A program made the position numbers and the translations under genes. From positions 1-47,772 of the forward strand of contig JADJBW010000022.1 in assembly GCA_016703525.1 (NCBI GenBank): 47,772 bases of DNA, read 5' to 3'. Shown in pieces: positions 33,650 through 42,700 of the stretch. The notes beneath the pieces were generated by a model, which worked only from the letters and a program-made list of their open reading frames with translations, did no database searches and had not been told where the DNA came from. Every line of letters starts with the position of its first letter. Within the stretch, counting starts at the first letter, position 1. This stretch comes from Actinomycetota bacterium (GTDB taxonomy: Bacteria; Actinomycetota; Acidimicrobiia; Acidimicrobiales; Microtrichaceae).

Positions 33650-34645
33650 TCAGTCCTGTGGAACGACGAACACGACGCGGCCGCGTACCCGGCCGGCGAG
33701 CAGGTCGGGAGCGATGTCGGGCGCCTCGGACAGCGGGCGGACCGTCGTTGCCGCGGCGAGCGCCCCGGCGTCGAGGTCGGTTGCCAGTCGCTCCCAGGCC
33801 TCGTGCCGGCGCGACGCCGGGGCCATCACGCTGTCGACGCCGGCGAGCGTGACGCCGCGCAGGATGAACGGCGCGACCGACGATGGCAGGTCCATGCCTT
33901 GGGCGAGACCGCACGCGGCGACCGTGCCGCCGTAGTGCGTACCGGCGAGCACGTTGGCGAGCGTATGGCTCCCCACGCAGTCGACGGCGGCCGCCCAGCG
34001 TTCCTTCGCCAGAGGCCGCGCCGGGCCGCTGAGCTCGGCCCGATCGATCACACTCGCTGCGCCGAGCCCGCGCAGATACGGTTCCTCCTCGGTGCGCCCC
34101 GTGGAGGCGATCACCTCGTGGCCGGCCGCGGCGAGCAGAGCGACCGCAATGCTGCCGACACCGCCGGCGGCGCCGGTCACGAGCACCGGTCCGTCCCCGG
34201 CGGTCACTCCGTGGCGTTCGAGCGACAGCACGCACAGCATCGCCGTGTACCCCGCGGTGCCGATGGCCATCGCCTGTTCGGGGCTGAATGCGGCGGGCAA
34301 GCCGACAAGCCAATCGCCGGGCACGCGGGCACGCTGGGAGTAGCCGCCGAGATGGGTCTCGCCGACGCCCCAGCCGTTGAGCACGACGCGGTCACCCACG
34401 GCGATCCCCGCCGTGTTCGAGCTGCGGACGGTCCCCGCGAAGTCGATACCGGGGATCATCGGCCAGCGCCGGACCACGGGCGACGCGCCGGTCAGCGCCA
34501 GCGCGTCCTTGTAGTTGATGGTGGTGTGGCTGACGTCGACGGTGACGTCGCCATCCATCAGGTCGGCCTCGTCCAGCGCGGCCCAACGGACCTGTTGGTG
34601 ACCGTCCTCGTCGCGGGTGAGCATCCACGCGGAGAAATCCGACAC
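33650..34645 (-). CDS. MDR-family quinone oxidoreductase / acryloyl-CoA-reductase-like (YhdH/AcuI type)
   Basis: A protein of 331 residues. TTINYKDALALTG, MIPGIDFAGTV, VLNGWGVGETHLGGYSQRARV and TAGYTAMLCVLSLE, with the Rossmann motif VTGAAGGVGSIAVALL, follow the YhdH/AcuI group, which reduces acryloyl-CoA or similar alpha,beta-unsaturated CoA esters with NADPH. No zinc ligands are present. GTG 34645 has AAGGGGG at a ribosome-binding distance. It belongs to the minus-strand group with the amidohydrolase upstream and the SDR downstream. Confidence 0.85.
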   Translation of the reverse strand: MSDFSAWMLTRDEDGHQQVRWAALDEADLMDGDVTVDVSHTTINYKDALALTGASPVVRRWPMIPGIDFAGTVRSSNTAGIAVGDRVVLNGWGVGETHLGGYSQRARVPGDWLVGLPAAFSPEQAMAIGTAGYTAMLCVLSLERHGVTAGDGPVLVTGAAGGVGSIAVALLAAAGHEVIASTGRTEEEPYLRGLGAASVIDRAELSGPARPLAKERWAAAVDCVGSHTLANVLAGTHYGGTVAACGLAQGMDLPSSVAPFILRGVTLAGVDSVMAPASRRHEAWERLATDLDAGALAAATTVRPLSEAPDIAPDLLAGRVRGRVVFVVPQD

Positions 34646-34687
34646 AACGACCCCCTTCGTCGTCGTGGGACTGTATCGGCCTGCCGG

Positions 34688-36117
34688 TCAGCCGTCGCCG
34701 TGAACGCGCCGGCCGTCGATCCACGTGGCCGCGACGCGTGCGCTGTCGAGGTCGGCGAACGCCGCTGCCTCGGGTGCATCGAGCAGGCACAGATCCGCGA
34801 CGGCGCCGACGGCGACTCGGCGCGGCCGACCGCCGGGGTCCGACAGTGATGTGAGGAAGAGATCGAGTGCGGCGCTCGGCGTGACGCGCTCGGCGTGGCC
34901 CAACACCGCGCCCGATGGCGTGGTGCGCGTGGTCGCGGCGCGCATGGCCTGCCACGGGTCGGCCGGTCCGTAGGGCGCGTCGGTCGAGCCGCCGACGCCC
35001 ACGCCCGCCGCCGTGAGCGACCCGCACCGGTAGAGGTGCGCGATGTCGTCGGGGTCGACGTCGGCGAGGTAGCGGTCGCCGCGGGCGGCCACGAACGCCG
35101 GCTGGGTCACGACGGTCAGCCCGAGCCCGGCGAGGTCGTCGATCAGTTCCGACGGCAGGACCGACCCGTGCTCGATCCGGTCGCCGGGGAGGTGGCCGGC
35201 CGCACGCCACGCCGCGAGCGCGACCACGGCCGCCACGCGCGTCACGCAGTGGACGGCGACGCACCGGCTCGCTCGGTGCGCGGCGTCGATGTGCGTCGCG
35301 AGCTCGTCGGGCGAGGGAAGCGCGTCGTCGCGCACGACGAGCTTGACCGGGCCGCGCACGAGGCCGGCGGGCGCGCTCATGGTCGCGAGCGCCGGTCCGC
35401 CGGTGACCGTGACGTGTTGGGAGATGTCGCCGCTGCGCCGCGCCGCGGCCAGCACGTCGAACGCGCTCGCATCGGCGAAGGGGGTCGCGTCGGTCACGCC
35501 GGTGACGCCCATCGACGCGAGGGAGGTCGAGACGTCGCGCAGCGCCCGCGCGAGGTCGTCGCCCCGGTTGTCACGCCAGCGCGCGCCCAGGGCATCGTCG
35601 TCGCGGAAGACCCAGCCCGATGCCTCGGCCGCGCCGGTCAGGCGCTGTGCCGCGCCGTTGAGCATCCAGGCGGCGCCCGAGCGATGTTGGACCCGCACCG
35701 GCCGATGCGGCGCGAGCCGGTCGAGCCGGTCGCGATCCAACGGGCCGAGGCGCTCGTCGTAGCCGACGATGCGCAGCCACCCCGGCGATTCGAACGGCGA
35801 GTCGGTCGGCGCCGCTGTCGAGCTGGCTGCTCGGATCGCCGCGTCGAACGCAGCGCCGTCGGCGGCGGCCGACACGTCGAGCGACCCAACGTCGCCGCCA
35901 TCGCGAGGAGGTGCAGGTGATGGTCGTGCAGGCCCGGGATCAGCAGGCCGCCGCGTGCGTCGGTCACGTCGGTGTCGCTGCGGTCGAGGTGCGCCGCGAT
36001 CGCGGCGACGCGGCCGTGTTCGATCCGCACGTCGACGCGCCGCTCCGGGCCGACCCCGGGAACGGTCGTTCCCAGCAGCGTCGCGTCGACGACTGTCGTC
36101 GGCGGTGCATCGGTCAT
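34688..36117 (-). CDS. Amidohydrolase-3 (YtcJ-like) metal-dependent hydrolase, one frame break
   Basis: About 476 residues. The true N-terminus is MTDAPPTTVVDATLL, leading to LLIPGLHDHHLHLLAMAAT, whose His pair binds metal. Near 35885-35900 the frame changes and continues SLDVSAAADGAAFDAAI to the end. Further motifs are VRVQHRSGAAWMLN, VAVHCVTRVAAVV, GDRIEHGSVLP and VGGSTDAPYGPADPW with the catalytic Asp, then AVGAVADLCLLD. The ATG overlaps the stop of the CoA-transferase (ATGA). YtcJ-like enzymes hydrolyse amide, carbamate or cyclic bonds. The substrate is unknown; ring opening of a lactone or lactam is one option. Confidence 0.8.
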
Positions 36118-37169
36118 GTGGGTCCTCGGCGCGGAGCGAACGAGGCCGCGACGCCGGCCATGGCCACATCGACGAGCCCGCTCCGTCCCGCGGCCACGAG
36201 TTCGGCGGCGGCGGTGGCCGCGGCGATCCCGCTCAGCGGATCGGCGATGGCATCGCCCAGGAAGCACGGGCCGCCGGGCCCGTGCGCGACTAGGCCGCCG
36301 GCGACCGCCGCGTCGTCGCCGAAGGCCACGCGGCCGGACGCCCGCCCGTGGCCCGTGATCGACACCCACACGTGCGGTCGGCCGGAGGGGCGGGCGATCG
36401 ACTCGGCATCGAGCCCGAGCTGGGCGAGCGCACGCGGCCGGCTCGACTCGATCACCACATCGGCGCCGGTCAGCAGCGTCCGAAGGTGCGACCGCCCGGC
36501 CTCGGTGGCGAGGTCGACCGCCCGGGAGGTCTTGTGGCGGTTCAGCGATCGGAAGAAGGCGGGGTCGCCACGGCGTGCGCCGTCGGGTCGCCGCGGTGAT
36601 TCGACCTTGACCACCTCGGCCCCGGCCCGCGCCAGCATTGCACCGCAGAGGGGGCCGGCCCACAGCGCGCTCAGGTCGACCACGCGGATGGGCCCTCGTG
36701 TGCCGCTCTCCGGGCGGCCGGCCGTGGGGCGATCGGGAAGGGCGTGGACGACAACCCCGCAATCGGGAGAGGGTGCGCGCTCGGCGAGCACGCCCACCGG
36801 CAGGCCGAGGAGCTCGGCCGTCGCCGCGATCGTCGCGCCGTCCGCCGCGGCCAGCGCCTCCGCCAAATCCGATGCGGGGGAGGCGGTGCCGAGCAGTGCG
36901 ATCCATGCGGGGACCGCCTCGACGTCGCACGCCCGGGCGAGCGACACGGCGACCCAGCCGTCGCGGCACGGGACGAGTCGGGCGGCGCCGCCGCAGCTCA
37001 CCCGCCCCCCAGCAGCCCAGCCGGTGGGTGCCAAGCCGCGCGAGCGGGCCCGCTGGTCGATGAGCTCGAACGGGTCGACCCGCACCTCGCGCCCCCAACT
37101 CGCAGTCGCTCGGGCGAGCCGGTCGGCCCATTGGGGCAGCGCGTCGGCGCCCGGAACGATCGAGGTCAC
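36114..37169 (-). CDS. Class III CoA-transferase family protein with rotated domain order
   Basis: A protein of 351 residues. In ordinary CaiB/BaiF enzymes the segment 'VVDLS..WAGP..G..LA..GA.VVKVE' is at the N-terminus and 'DGW(V/I)A(V/L)' follows later. Here the late-type segment (LVPCRDGWVAVSLARACDVEAVPAWI) comes first, at about residues 70-95. The early-type segment (IRVVDLSALWAGPLCGAMLA, then AEVVKVESPRRPDGAR) begins near residue 170, and the gene ends DPLSGIAAATAAAELVAAGR. The protein therefore reads as a circular permutation of the family fold. GTG 37169 starts 30 bp from the divergent crotonase at 37200, which also looks permuted. Role: CoA transfer between acids, substrate unknown. 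Confidence 0.75.
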   Translation of the reverse strand: MTSIVPGADALPQWADRLARATASWGREVRVDPFELIDQRARSRGLAPTGWAAGGRVSCGGAARLVPCRDGWVAVSLARACDVEAVPAWIALLGTASPASDLAEALAAADGATIAATAELLGLPVGVLAERAPSPDCGVVVHALPDRPTAGRPESGTRGPIRVVDLSALWAGPLCGAMLARAGAEVVKVESPRRPDGARRGDPAFFRSLNRHKTSRAVDLATEAGRSHLRTLLTGADVVIESSRPRALAQLGLDAESIARPSGRPHVWVSITGHGRASGRVAFGDDAAVAGGLVAHGPGGPCFLGDAIADPLSGIAAATAAAELVAAGRSGLVDVAMAGVAASFAPRRGPT

Positions 37170-37187
37170 GGGCCGAGCTTGGCATGG

Positions 37188-37193
37188 TACGGT
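37188..37193 (+). promoter_or_regulatory. -10 element TACGGT of the permuted crotonase gene
   Basis: TACGGT lies 6 nt upstream of ATG 37200. The same hexamer precedes starts at 11329, 15062 and (minus strand) 18166 at 7-8 nt, suggesting a favoured -10 sequence for leaderless mRNAs in this genome. The regulon operator is absent here. Confidence 0.45.
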
Positions 37194-37199
37194 CCGCCG

Positions 37200-38183
37200 A
37201 TGCGGCGCTCGGTGCGGTCGGGGGATGACCTGGTCGCCGCGTTGCTCGCCCCGACCGAACCGGACGTGGCGGGCGAGCTGGTGCTGCTGTCGGCCCCGCC
37301 GAGCACCGATTCCGGCCGGATCGATGCCGCTGTCGAGCGGCTCGCCTTGGTGCCGACGATGGTGCTGGCCACACCCGACTGTCCGCTCTCGGCGCCGGGG
37401 GTTGCGCCGCTCGCCGACGCGGAGATCGCCGAGGCCGGCGAGCAGCTCGACATCGAGTTGGCCACCGCCCGGTCGCCCCTCGCCGCCGCGGCGCTCGCGG
37501 TGGTGCTGCGCGGGGCGGAATCGCGACCCATCGCCGAGGGGCTCCAGCTCGAATCGGCGGTGTTCGCCGCGCTGCAAGGTGGGCTGGAGCATCTTGCCTG
37601 GCGGGCGGATCGACGGGTGCGAGCTCGCGCCTCCTCGCCGACGCCACGGCTGCGAATGGAGCGCCGCGACGGTGTGCTGAGCGTGACGCTGCAACGTCCC
37701 GGCCGGCGCAATGCGCACGACCGGGCCCAGCGCGACGAGCTGGCCGAGGCGCTCGCGATCGTCGCTGCCGACCCGGGCCTTCACCTCGAGCTGCGCGGCG
37801 ACGGCGCGAGCTTCTGCAGCGGCGGTGACCTCGACGAGTTCGGCACGGCGCCGGACCCGGCATCCGCGCACCTGGTGCGCCTCGAACGATCGATCGCGGT
37901 GCGGTTGCTGCGCCTGCGCCACCGCACGACGGTGTGGGATGCAGGGCCCTGCGCAGGTTCGGGGTGGAGCTGGCGGCGTGCGGGCCGCGTGATCGCGCAT
38001 CCCGATGCGACCTTCGTGCTGCCGGAGTTGGGGCTTGGGCTGATCCCGGGCGCCTGCGGAACGGTCAGTCTCGTGCGTCGGATGGGTCGGCATCGCACGG
38101 CGTGGCTCGCAACCACGGGACGCACGATCGACGCGGCCACGGCCCGACGGTGGGGCCTGGTCGACGAGATCGAACTATTCTGA
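37200..38183 (+). CDS. Enoyl-CoA hydratase family protein with rotated domain order
   Basis: A protein of 327 residues. Residues about 85-135 (SPLAAAALAVVLRGAESRP then LESAVFAALQGG) look like the C-terminal helices of a crotonase. Only after them comes the normal N-terminal core LRMERRDGVLSVTLQRPGRR with SFCSGGDLDEFGT, and the protein ends GRTIDAATARRWGLVDEI, where ordinary enzymes still have 60-80 residues to go. Both catalytic glutamates are present once a local frame slip is corrected (GVELAAC and LPELGLGLIPGACG). The slip is a missing G near 37963 and an extra G near 37983 that restore the frame. Divergent from the permuted CoA-transferase; a functional pair is likely. Confidence 0.78.
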   Translation: MRRSVRSGDDLVAALLAPTEPDVAGELVLLSAPPSTDSGRIDAAVERLALVPTMVLATPDCPLSAPGVAPLADAEIAEAGEQLDIELATARSPLAAAALAVVLRGAESRPIAEGLQLESAVFAALQGGLEHLAWRADRRVRARASSPTPRLRMERRDGVLSVTLQRPGRRNAHDRAQRDELAEALAIVAADPGLHLELRGDGASFCSGGDLDEFGTAPDPASAHLVRLERSIAVRLLRLRHRTTVWDAGPCAGSGWSWRRAGRVIAHPDATFVLPELGLGLIPGACGTVSLVRRMGRHRTAWLATTGRTIDAATARRWGLVDEIELF

Positions 38184-38194
38184 CACTCACGTCA
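38181..38194. promoter_or_regulatory. Regulon operator site 5 (crotonase / ALDH / CoA-transferase operon)
   Basis: TGACAC-TC-ACGTCA, one mismatch. It begins at the stop codon of the upstream gene and lies 42 bp before ATG 38237; AAGGGGG upstream of that ATG is the ribosome-binding site. Confidence 0.6.
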
Positions 38195-38236
38195 TGTTTG
38201 ACCGGTGGTCGGGGGACCACCACAAGGGGGACACCG

Positions 38237-39139
38237 ATGTCGGACTACGAGTTCTTGCGCTACGAGACCCACGACGATGGGCGCATCGTGCGCATCCTCC
38301 TCGACCGTCCCGAGGCCAGAAACGCACAGAACCGGGGACTGCTCGTGGAGCTCGACGCTGCGTTCCTGCGGGCCGAGGCCGACGACGGCTGCCGCGTCGT
38401 GATCCTGGGCGGCACTGGCCCGCTGTTCTCGTCGGGACACGACATGGGGTCGAAGCAGGCGATCGCCGAGTACCAGTCGCACCCGACCATGTCGATCAAC
38501 GGGGCGACCCGTGCTGGCGCCGAGAAGCGGATGCTGCAGGAGTGGCACTACTACTTCCAGAACACCCTGCGCTGGCGGAACCTCCGCAAGATCACGGTGG
38601 CGCAGGTGCAGGGCCCCGTCTTCGCCGCGGGCCTCATGCTCATGTGGTGCTGCGACCTGATCGTGGGTGCCGACGACGTGGTCTTCGCCGACGTGGTCGG
38701 CACCCGGCTCGGCATGTGTGGCCTCGAGTACTTCGGGCACCCGTGGGAGTTCGGCCCCCGCAAGGCCAAGGAGCTGCTGCTCACCGGCGACAGCCTCGAT
38801 GTCCACGAGGCGCACCGCCTGGGCATGGTGTCGAAGGTGTTCCCGCGAGACGAGCTCGACGACTCCACCCTCGACTTCGCTCGCCGCATCGCGGAGCTGC
38901 CGACCATGACCGCGCTCATGATCAAGGAGTCGGTCAACCAGACCGTCGACAACCAGGGCTTCACCAACGCGTTGCAGGCAACGTTCACGCTCCACCAGCT
39001 CAACCACTCCCACTGGGCGGAGATGCACGACGACGGGTGGCCCGCGGCACGACCCGAGGACGGCGTTGCGTCGTGGAAGGACGCGCCGCCGATCGTGCCC
39101 GCCGAGAAGTCGTCGGTGCGCGCCGCGCCCGGCGCCTGA
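38237..39139 (+). CDS. Enoyl-CoA hydratase/isomerase family protein lacking the hydratase glutamates
   Basis: A protein of 300 residues, intact, starting MSDYEFLRYETHDDG. LDRPEARNAQNRGLLVELD, GPLFSSGHDMGS and VQGPVFAAGLMLMWCCDLIV form the CoA site and oxyanion hole. The positions of the two catalytic glutamates of classical hydratases are Met (in AAGLMLMWCCDL) and Val (in FADVVGTRLGM), so another reaction of the superfamily is expected. The long helical tail (ESVNQTVDNQGFTNAL, HQLNHSHWAEMHDDGW) is typical of larger actinobacterial EchA paralogues. First gene of a three-gene operon under operator site 5; the aldehyde dehydrogenase starts 3 nt later. Confidence 0.86.
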   Translation: MSDYEFLRYETHDDGRIVRILLDRPEARNAQNRGLLVELDAAFLRAEADDGCRVVILGGTGPLFSSGHDMGSKQAIAEYQSHPTMSINGATRAGAEKRMLQEWHYYFQNTLRWRNLRKITVAQVQGPVFAAGLMLMWCCDLIVGADDVVFADVVGTRLGMCGLEYFGHPWEFGPRKAKELLLTGDSLDVHEAHRLGMVSKVFPRDELDDSTLDFARRIAELPTMTALMIKESVNQTVDNQGFTNALQATFTLHQLNHSHWAEMHDDGWPAARPEDGVASWKDAPPIVPAEKSSVRAAPGA

Positions 39140-39142
39140 GCG

Positions 39143-40634
39143 ATGGCCGACGTGTCAACCCACGGCGAGCATCGGTTGCTCATCGACGGCGCACTGGTCG
39201 ATGCCGAGGGCGGCGCGACGTTCGAGAACGTCAACCCCGCCACCGAGCAATCGCTCGGCCGCGTCGGCGATGCGTCGGCCGCCGACATGGAACGAGCCAT
39301 CGCCGCGGCACGGCGCGCGTTCGACCACACCGACTGGTCGACCGACCGGTCATTGCGGCGTCGCTGCCTGGAACAGCTGCAGGCGGCGCTAGAGGACGAG
39401 CGCGAGGACCTGCGTTCGGAGCTCGTGGCCGAGGTCGGCTGCCCCGTGCTCACCACGTACGGACCGCAGCTCGACACGCCGCTGGCCGACGCGCTGCGCT
39501 GGCCCACCCGGATGATCGACGAGTTCCCGTGGCGCCGCTCGCTCGACCCCGCCGATCCCTTCGGCCTGGGAGCCTTCAGCGACGCGCGAGGTGGAAGGAG
39601 CCCGTCGGCGTGGTGGGCGTGATCGTGCCGTGGAACTTCCCGATCGAGATCACCCTCAACAAGCTCGGACCCGTGTTGGCCATGGGCAACACGTGCGTGA
39701 TCAAGCCCGCGCCCGACACGCCGTTCAACGCCACGAGACTCGGGCGGATCATCGCCGAGCGAACCGATCTGCCGCCCGGTGTCGTGAACATCGTCGCCTC
39801 GTCGGACCACCTGGTCGGTGAGGTGCTGTCGACCTCGCCGCTGGTCGACATGGTGGCGTTCACGGGATCCACGGCGACCGGCAGACGCGTGATGGCCGCG
39901 GCCGCGCCCACCTTGAAGCGGGTGTTCCTCGAGCTCGGCGGCAAGTCGGTGAACCTGATGCTCGACGACGCGGACATCGCCAGCGCCGTTCCCGCCTCGG
40001 CGATCGGCTGCTGCTTCCACGCCGGCCAGGGCTGCGCGATCCCGACCCGGCTGCTCGTGCCGCGGTCGCGCTACGACGAGGCGGTCGCGGCCGCGGCCGA
40101 AGGGTTCGCGGCGATGACCTACGGCGACCCGACCGACGCGTCCAACTTCATGGGTCCGCTCGTGTCGGCCCGCCAACGCGAGCGCGCGCTCGGCTACATC
40201 GACCGGGCGCGACTCGACGGCGCCCGCATCGTGTGCGGCGGCGGCATCCCCGCGCACCTGCCCACCGGGTACTTCGTGGAGCCACGCTGGTGGCCGACGT
40301 CGACAACTCGATGGAGATCGCCCGCGACGAGGTCTTCGGCCCGGTGCTGGTGGTGATCGCCCACGACGGCGACGACGACGCCGTGCGGATCGCGAACGAC
40401 AGCCCGTACGGCCTGTCGGGCATGATCACCTCGACCGACCTCGACCGGGCGAAGCGCGTGGCCGCTCGCATCCGCACCGGCACCCTCGGCATCAACGGCG
40501 GGCTCTGGTACGGCGCAGACGCCCCGTTCGGCGGCTACAAGCAGTCGGGCGTCGGGCGCCAGTGCGGCCTCGAAGGGCTCGAGATTTTCACCGAGACCAA
40601 GACCGTCGGGTGGCCCTCGGCCTCCGCCGACTGA
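39143..40634 (+). CDS. NAD(P)-dependent aldehyde dehydrogenase, two frame breaks
   Basis: About 497 residues. The three segments join as MADVSTHGEHRLLIDGALVD to about 39590, then EPVGVVGVIVPWNFPIEI to about 40283, then LVADVDNSMEIARDEVFGPV to the stop. FTGSTATGRRVM is the NAD loop, LELGGKSVN has the general-base Glu, and AGQGCAIPTR has the catalytic Cys. NGGLWYGADAPFGGYKQSGVGRQ is the C-terminal signature. It oxidises an aldehyde to an acid, which the following CoA-transferase or the ligases could activate. Both breaks are single-base changes in G+C-rich runs. Confidence 0.86.
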
Positions 40635-40645
40635 AGGAGCACAAC

Positions 40646-41855
40646 GTGTCAGGACCGTTGGACGGAATTCGCGTGATCGAGGTGGCGAGCTGGATGTTCG
40701 TGCCGTCGGGAGGCTCGGTGCTCGTGGACTGGGGGGCCGACGTCATCAAAGTCGAGCACCCCGATACCGGCGACCCCCAGCGTTGGTTGATCCCGTCGGG
40801 GTTGCTGCCCGGCGGCAAGGGCGCCGTGAACTTCATGATCGAGCAGCCCAACCGCGGCAAGCGATCGGTGGGCATCGACCTCGCGACGGCCGACGGGCGT
40901 GAGGTGTTGATGAAGCTCGTCGAGACGGCGGACGTGTTCCTCACGAACTACCTGCCGCACGTGCGCGCCAAGCTGGGGATCGACGTGGACGACCTGCGCG
41001 CCGTCAACCCGAACCTCATCATCGCCCGAGGCTCGGGCGCCGGGCCGCTCGGGCCCGACGCCGCGAAGGGCGGCTACGACGGCGCGTCGTTCTGGAAGCG
41101 TGGAGGCGTGGGCGTGTCGATGCCCGACCGTGAGGGGTGGCCGCCGGGGCAACCGACGTCAGCCTTCGGCGATGTGATGGGCGGGCTGACGATCGCCGGC
41201 GATCGCCGCGGCGCTGCTCAGAGGAACGCACCGGCAGGCGGGCGTGGTCGATGTGTCGCTGCTCGCCACCGCGATGTGGCAGGTCTCGCCGATGATCATC
41301 GCCTCGAAGCTGTTCGGCTTCTCGAAGATCCCCCAGGGCGACCGCACGAAGTCGCCGAATCCCGGCGTCGGCACCTACCGAACCGCGGACGACCGCCACA
41401 TCGCACTGATCCTGTTGCAGTCCGACAAGCACTGGGCCGACTTCGTGGAACGGCTCGGCGTTCCCCGACATGGCGACCGACCCGAAGTTTGCCGATGCAG
41501 CCGCCCGGGCGCAGAACTCGGGGAGTGCATCGCCCGGCTCGACGAGGCCTTCGGGGCGCACCCGCTGGACTACTGGAAGGGCGCGCTCGCCACGTTCGAC
41601 GGTGTGCGGAGTCCGTTCCAGACGCTCGATGAGCTCTACGACGACGTGCAGGTGCAGGCCAACGGCTACTTGCCGACCATGACGGCGGGCAACGGCGACG
41701 ACGTGCAACTCATCGCAGGCCCGGCGCAGTTCGAGACCGCCGTCTCGGTGCAGCGCGCCCCCGAGCACGGCGAGCACACCGAGCTCGTGCTGATGGATCT
41801 CGGCTACGACTGGGACCGGATCTCCGAGATGAAGGACTCGGGCGCCGTGCTCTGA
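40646..41855 (+). CDS. Class III (CaiB/BaiF) CoA-transferase, canonical order, three frame breaks
   Basis: About 402 residues starting VSGPLDGIRVIEVASWMFVPSGG. DVIKVEHPDTGDP, NFMIEQPNRGKRSVGIDLAT and ADVFLTNYLPHVRAKLGID are the N-terminal Rossmann part; GDVMGGLTIAG follows, then VVDVSLLATAMWQ. The C-terminal part contains GTYRTADDRHIALILLQSDKHW and VQAPFQTL-like GVRSPFQTLDELYDD. Two bases are missing near 41203, and an extra C near 41465 is compensated near 41520. It moves CoA between carboxylic acids without ATP. GTG 40646 has AAGGAG upstream. Convergent with the SDR ending at 41881. Confidence 0.83.
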
Positions 41856-41880
41856 GTCGGCCCGATGAGGCGCCCGGGGT

Positions 41881-42700
41881 CAGGCGCTGAACAGTGCGTC
41901 GAAGTCGATGCTGTTGGTGAACAGGCCGCCGCTCAGGCCGCCGTCGGTGAACACGTTGGTCGCCGCGACGTAGCTCGACCGCGGGCTGTTCACCATGACG
42001 AGCGCCCACGCCTGCTCGTCGGGTGCGCGAGTTCCGACCGACGGGTTTGGGGAACCGCTCGAAGAACTCGGCGCCCATCTGTTCCACGAAGCTCGGCATC
42101 ATCGGCGTGTCGGTCGGGCCGGGCTGGATGCTGTTGATGCGCACCCTCGACGCCACCTGGAACCCCCGCCACGCCACGTACGCATTGATCGCTTCCTTGG
42201 AGAACCCGTAGCCGTTCGCAGCGATCGCGTCGTCGTGCGCGTCGCACCACGCGGCCCCGGCATCGAAGCCGTCGGTCGCGAGCAGCCCGCTGAGCAGGTC
42301 GACGTTCTGCTGCCAGCCCATCCCGGCGGCCGACGATGAACCCGATCGAGCTTCCGGCGGGCATCGACGCCAGCAGCGCCTCGGTGAGATGGCGGTGGCC
42401 GAGGAAGTTGACCCGCACGATCCGTTGGCCGGGCGCGGTCGTGGGAAGCCCCGCGCAGTTGAACAGCGAGTCGACGGTTCCGCCGATCGCCGCGACGGCC
42501 GCGTCGATCGACGCGGGGTCGGCCAGGTCGCAGCGGCGCACGGCGTCGGGCCCGTCGGGACCGTTCGGTCCGTCCTGGATGTCGAGAGGCCGACCACCTC
42601 GGCCCCGGGTTCGCGCAACAGCCGCGCCGTCGCAGACCCATACCCGATGCGGCGCCGGTCACGACGACCCGAGCCCCTCGTATTGCAGCACGTCGTTCAC
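41881..42700 (-). CDS. Short-chain dehydrogenase/reductase (coniferyl-alcohol-dehydrogenase-like), several frame breaks
   Basis: The pieces in order are VNDVLQYEG, ARVVVTGAASGMG, RRCDLADPASIDAAVAAIG, LFNCAGLPTTAPG, RVNFLGHRHLTEALLASMP, GWQQNVDLLSGLLATDGFD, then NGYGFSKEAINAYVAWR with Tyr-x3-Lys, RINSIQPGPTDTPMMPSF, and NVFTDGGLSGGLFTNSIDF with FDALFSA at the end. At least four single-base changes separate them. The missing canonical SDR middle and the CDAHDDAIAANGYGFSKEA block resemble SDRs annotated as coniferyl-alcohol or hydroxysteroid dehydrogenases. The GTG overlaps the stop of the upstream ACAD (GTGA). Last gene of the operon under operator site 6. Confidence 0.75.

Noticed and set aside
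39143..39162. Operator-like GTGTCA at the start of the aldehyde dehydrogenase
   Set aside because: The partner half is TGGCCG, a poor match, and the position is inside codons 4-5 of an operon-internal gene.
40635..40651. A seventh operator copy before the CoA-transferase at 40646
   Set aside because: Only the GTGTCA half is present, and it is simply the start codon plus second codon; the left half (AGCACA) does not match. The genes here are already downstream of operator site 5.
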